From contig JBFXAN010000088.1 of the NCBI GenBank assembly GCA_050184225.1, positions 1 through 25,465 of the forward strand: a stretch of DNA of 25,465 bases, given 5' to 3'. This stretch comes from JBFXAN01 sp050184225 (GTDB taxonomy: Bacteria > Chloroflexota > Dehalococcoidia > CAUJGQ01). Numbering within the stretch: position 1 is the stretch's first letter; each line of letters opens with the position of its first letter. Position numbers and translations under genes: made by a program. Shown piece after piece: positions 23,443 through 25,465 of the stretch. The notes beneath the pieces are model-generated. The model saw only the letters and a list, made by a program, of their open reading frames with translations. It was not told the origin of the DNA and searched no databases.

Positions 23443-24366
23443 TCACCGCCCCCGCAGCCTGGGATCGAGCAGGTCGCGCAGAGCGTCGCCAAAGACGTTG
23501 AAAGCGAACACGATCATGGTGATCGCCAAGCCCGGCCAGATCGCCAGCCAGGGGGCGCGCCGCATGAACTGCAGTCCTGCGCCTGACAGCATCCCGCCGA
23601 GGTCTGGTCGCGGTGGTGGGACGCCGTAGCCGAGGAAACCGAGCGAGGCCGCAAGGATGATAACCGTGCCCAGGGTTACGGTCGCCGAATAGATGATTAT
23701 GTGCACGATGTTTGGGAGTACATAGCGCAAGAGCACCCGTCCATCGCTCGCGCCGATCGCCCGGGCGGCTTCCATATACATCTCACTCCGAACGCTGACG
23801 ACGACACTGCGGATCAGGCGCGAGGACCCCGGTACATTCGCAAGGCCGATCAAGATCAACATCGACCAGAACCCGGGACCGATCACTCCCAGCAAGCTGA
23901 TTAAGAGGACGAGCGTCGGGATCGCGAGCCAAATGTCGACGAAGCGCTGGATGGTCTTATCCAGCCAGCCGCCATAGTAGCCTGAGACGATCGCGATTAG
24001 CGTTGCGAGCGTCTTTGCCAAGAGCACCGCGCCGAAGGCGATCGCCATCGAGACCTGCGTGCCATAGAGCACCCGGCTAAAGAGGTCCCGGCCGAGGTTG
24101 TCCGTGCCAAAGATGTGCTGCCGGCTCGGCCCTTCCAGACGCGCGAGGAAGTCTGTCTCTTCGTACGAGTACGGCGCGATCACCGGCGCCAGGGCGGCGG
24201 CGATGCCGAAGACGAGCAATACGACGAGACCAGCGAATCCTAGCGGCTTCGTGCGAGCAAGCCGCAGAATGAACCGAACGGCCGGCCAACGCTGCTCGGA
24301 GCGACGGGATTGGAGAAAGAGATCGTGGGTTGCCACCTGTTGCTCAGCTGCCACGGTCGACACCAT
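23443..24366 (-). CDS. ABC transporter permease, DppC/OppC family
   Basis: Inner-membrane permease, about 307 aa. The start is uncertain: ATG at 24366 lies 2 bases after the previous stop, while TTG at 24372 overlaps that stop. A long cytoplasmic tail precedes the first helix (LGFAGLVVLLVFGIAAALAP). The signature is RQHIFGTDNLGRDLFSRVLY (about residues 82-101). The EAA loop is MYMEAARAIGASDGRVLLRY then VLPNIVHIIIYSATV. GDALRDLLDPRLRGR ends it. The order permease B, permease C, CoA-transferase, with no ATPase, shows an importer whose energy subunits are encoded elsewhere. It is a distant relative of the 9386-10258 permease, not a copy. Confidence 0.9.
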   Translation of the reverse strand: MVSTVAAEQQVATHDLFLQSRRSEQRWPAVRFILRLARTKPLGFAGLVVLLVFGIAAALAPVIAPYSYEETDFLARLEGPSRQHIFGTDNLGRDLFSRVLYGTQVSMAIAFGAVLLAKTLATLIAIVSGYYGGWLDKTIQRFVDIWLAIPTLVLLISLLGVIGPGFWSMLILIGLANVPGSSRLIRSVVVSVRSEMYMEAARAIGASDGRVLLRYVLPNIVHIIIYSATVTLGTVIILAASLGFLGYGVPPPRPDLGGMLSGAGLQFMRRAPWLAIWPGLAITMIVFAFNVFGDALRDLLDPRLRGR

Positions 24367-24368
24367 CC

Positions 24369-25358
24369 TCAACTGAATCGGATGCGAGGATCGATCCAGC
24401 CATAGCTCACATCGACGATTAGATTGGCCAGGATCAACGTCAGGCCGAAGACGAGATTCGTTGCCAGGATCACCGGATAGTCGAGCCGGCCGACCGCATC
24501 GAGGAGATAGCGTCCTACCCCGGGCAAACCGAACACCGTCTCAAAGATCACTGTGCCGGCGATCAGACGTGGCAGTTGGAGGCCGATCACGGTGACAACC
24601 GGCAGCAACGCGTTCCGCAGCACATGCCTGGTGTAGAGTGGCCGCCAGCCAAGCCCTTTCGCCGTGGCGGTGCGCACATAATCCTGCCGGACAATCTCCA
24701 ATACCTGCGTGCGTACCAGCCGGACCATCCGCCCCACTGGTTGTAATCCCAGCAGGATCATCGGTGTGATCATGATCTTGAGATTGGCGACAGGATCCTC
24801 CCACAGCGACCGGTACTCGAGCGGTGGTGCCCATCCAAACCAGACACTGCCGAAGACCAGAACAAGGGTCGCGGCCCAGAAACCTGGAATCGCGTCGAGG
24901 AGGATTGCACTACCGCGCAGAACATAGTCGGGAAGCGAGTCTTGCTTGACGGCTGAAATGATGCCGATCGGAATCGCGATGATCGTCGACAGCATCAATG
25001 CGCCAACACCGATCTCGATACTGGTCGGCATCCGAGTGGCCAGTTCACTTGCGACCGAGCGCTTGGTGAAGAGCGATGTGCCGAGATCACCGGTTAGTAT
25101 ATTGCCGAGCCAGCGCAAATACTGAGTCACCATCGAGCCACCCAGTCCAAACTCCTCTCGGAGTTGCTGAGCCAGCTCGGGATCGGCGCTGCCATATTCG
25201 GCCAGCATGATGTCGACTGCGTCCGTCTTGATCACGACGTGCAACAAGAAGAAGACCAGGACGGTCAGTCCGAGGATCGTCGGTACGGTCAACGCGAGGC
25301 GTTGGATGATGTAGTTCCGCAGGGGACACCTCCACGCGGGAGAGTCCAACAGATCCAC
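24369..25358 (-). CDS. ABC transporter permease, DppB/OppB family
   Basis: Inner-membrane permease, up to 329 aa. The conventional start is GTG at 25358, with no ribosome site. A CTG at 25322 has an ideal GGAGG 6 bases upstream and would give (M)RNYIIQRLALTVPTILGL, the usual DppB N terminus. The periplasmic loop has LAQQLREEFGLGGSMVTQYL and GDLGTSLFTKRSVASELATR. The EAA loop is QDYVRTATAKGLGWRPLYTR then HVLRNALLPVVTVIG. The C terminus is SYGWIDPRIRFS. It forms the channel with the next gene and is translated just before it (2-4 bases apart). The gene directly upstream appears to be the end of a binding protein. Confidence 0.88.
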   Translation of the reverse strand: MDLLDSPAWRCPLRNYIIQRLALTVPTILGLTVLVFFLLHVVIKTDAVDIMLAEYGSADPELAQQLREEFGLGGSMVTQYLRWLGNILTGDLGTSLFTKRSVASELATRMPTSIEIGVGALMLSTIIAIPIGIISAVKQDSLPDYVLRGSAILLDAIPGFWAATLVLVFGSVWFGWAPPLEYRSLWEDPVANLKIMITPMILLGLQPVGRMVRLVRTQVLEIVRQDYVRTATAKGLGWRPLYTRHVLRNALLPVVTVIGLQLPRLIAGTVIFETVFGLPGVGRYLLDAVGRLDYPVILATNLVFGLTLILANLIVDVSYGWIDPRIRFS

Positions 25359-25398
25359 CCGACTAGATGTCTGCAGCGCGATTGTTTAAGTTTGTCCC

Positions 25399-25465
25399 CT
25401 AACCTCGCAGCGAGTCCTCCAGCCAGTAATACGGGTAGAGATCAACCCCAGAGGAGTATGAGTCA
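25399..25465 (-). CDS. C-terminal end of an upstream gene, probably an ABC substrate-binding protein
   Basis: On the minus strand the frame from the window edge reads 21 residues, DSYSSGVDLYPYYWLEDSLR plus G, then a TAG at 25401-25399. The aromatic-rich composition is protein-like, and the position just before two Dpp-type permeases suggests the tail of an SBP_bac_5 protein. Only a fragment is visible, so the identity is an inference. The 40 bases before the permease start hold no clear terminator. Confidence 0.4.
   Translation of the reverse strand, partial: DSYSSGVDLYPYYWLEDSLRG

Overview
This is a high-GC bacterial chromosome segment. The genes resemble those of Chloroflexota, perhaps the Thermomicrobia/Sphaerobacter group: dense GC-rich coding, abundant SBP_bac_5-type ABC transporters, an LLM-type flavin oxidoreductase, an ACAD10/11-like acyl-CoA dehydrogenase, CaiB/BaiF CoA-transferases, and intergenic hairpin repeats. 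The phylum assignment is an inference from gene content, not a database result. I saw no rRNA, tRNA, CRISPR array, transposase or phage gene.

Layout. (1) 1-5212 is a set of unrelated single genes separated by dispersed inverted repeats: an RcnA/NicO-type nickel/cobalt exporter, an MFS exporter carrying an N-terminal zinc ribbon, a small HTH + DUF2087 regulator, and a 98-residue protein made of two desulforedoxin-like repeats that have lost all their iron-ligand cysteine positions. (2) 4996-6772 holds a recognisable promoter, a leader that may fold, and two tandem SAM-dependent methyltransferases. (3) 6872-12229 is a peptide/opine-type ABC importer set: a Sec lipoprotein, two permeases and a second, Tat-type lipoprotein, with no ATPase gene. 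(4) 12294-14979 holds a secreted cupin, a secreted CHRD protein and an NAD(P)-dependent succinate-semialdehyde-type dehydrogenase. (5) 15057-20270 is a plus-strand run: a soluble histidine kinase translationally coupled to a catabolic-type acetolactate synthase, then an LLM oxidoreductase and an acyl-CoA dehydrogenase. (6) 25465-20379 is a tightly packed minus-strand unit: the tail of an upstream gene, two importer permeases, two class III CoA-transferases and an Lrp/AsnC regulator as the last gene.

How the genes may work together. The right-hand unit looks like a catabolic module: import an organic acid or amino-acid-like compound, activate it by CoA transfer, and oxidise it with the convergent acyl-CoA dehydrogenase and LLM enzyme, with the Lrp protein sensing a small ligand. 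One of the two CoA-transferases has Gln where the catalytic Asp normally sits, which suggests the pair works as an asymmetric heterodimer. The substrate cannot be read from sequence.

The observations most worth a second look are the cysteine-less desulforedoxin tandem, the zinc-ribbon/MFS fusion, the asymmetric CoA-transferase pair, the phased repeats and alternative leader folds before the methyltransferases, the kinase/acetolactate synthase coupling, and the paired inverted GC-rich repeats. I found no clearly new multi-gene system such as a defence island or biosynthetic cluster.
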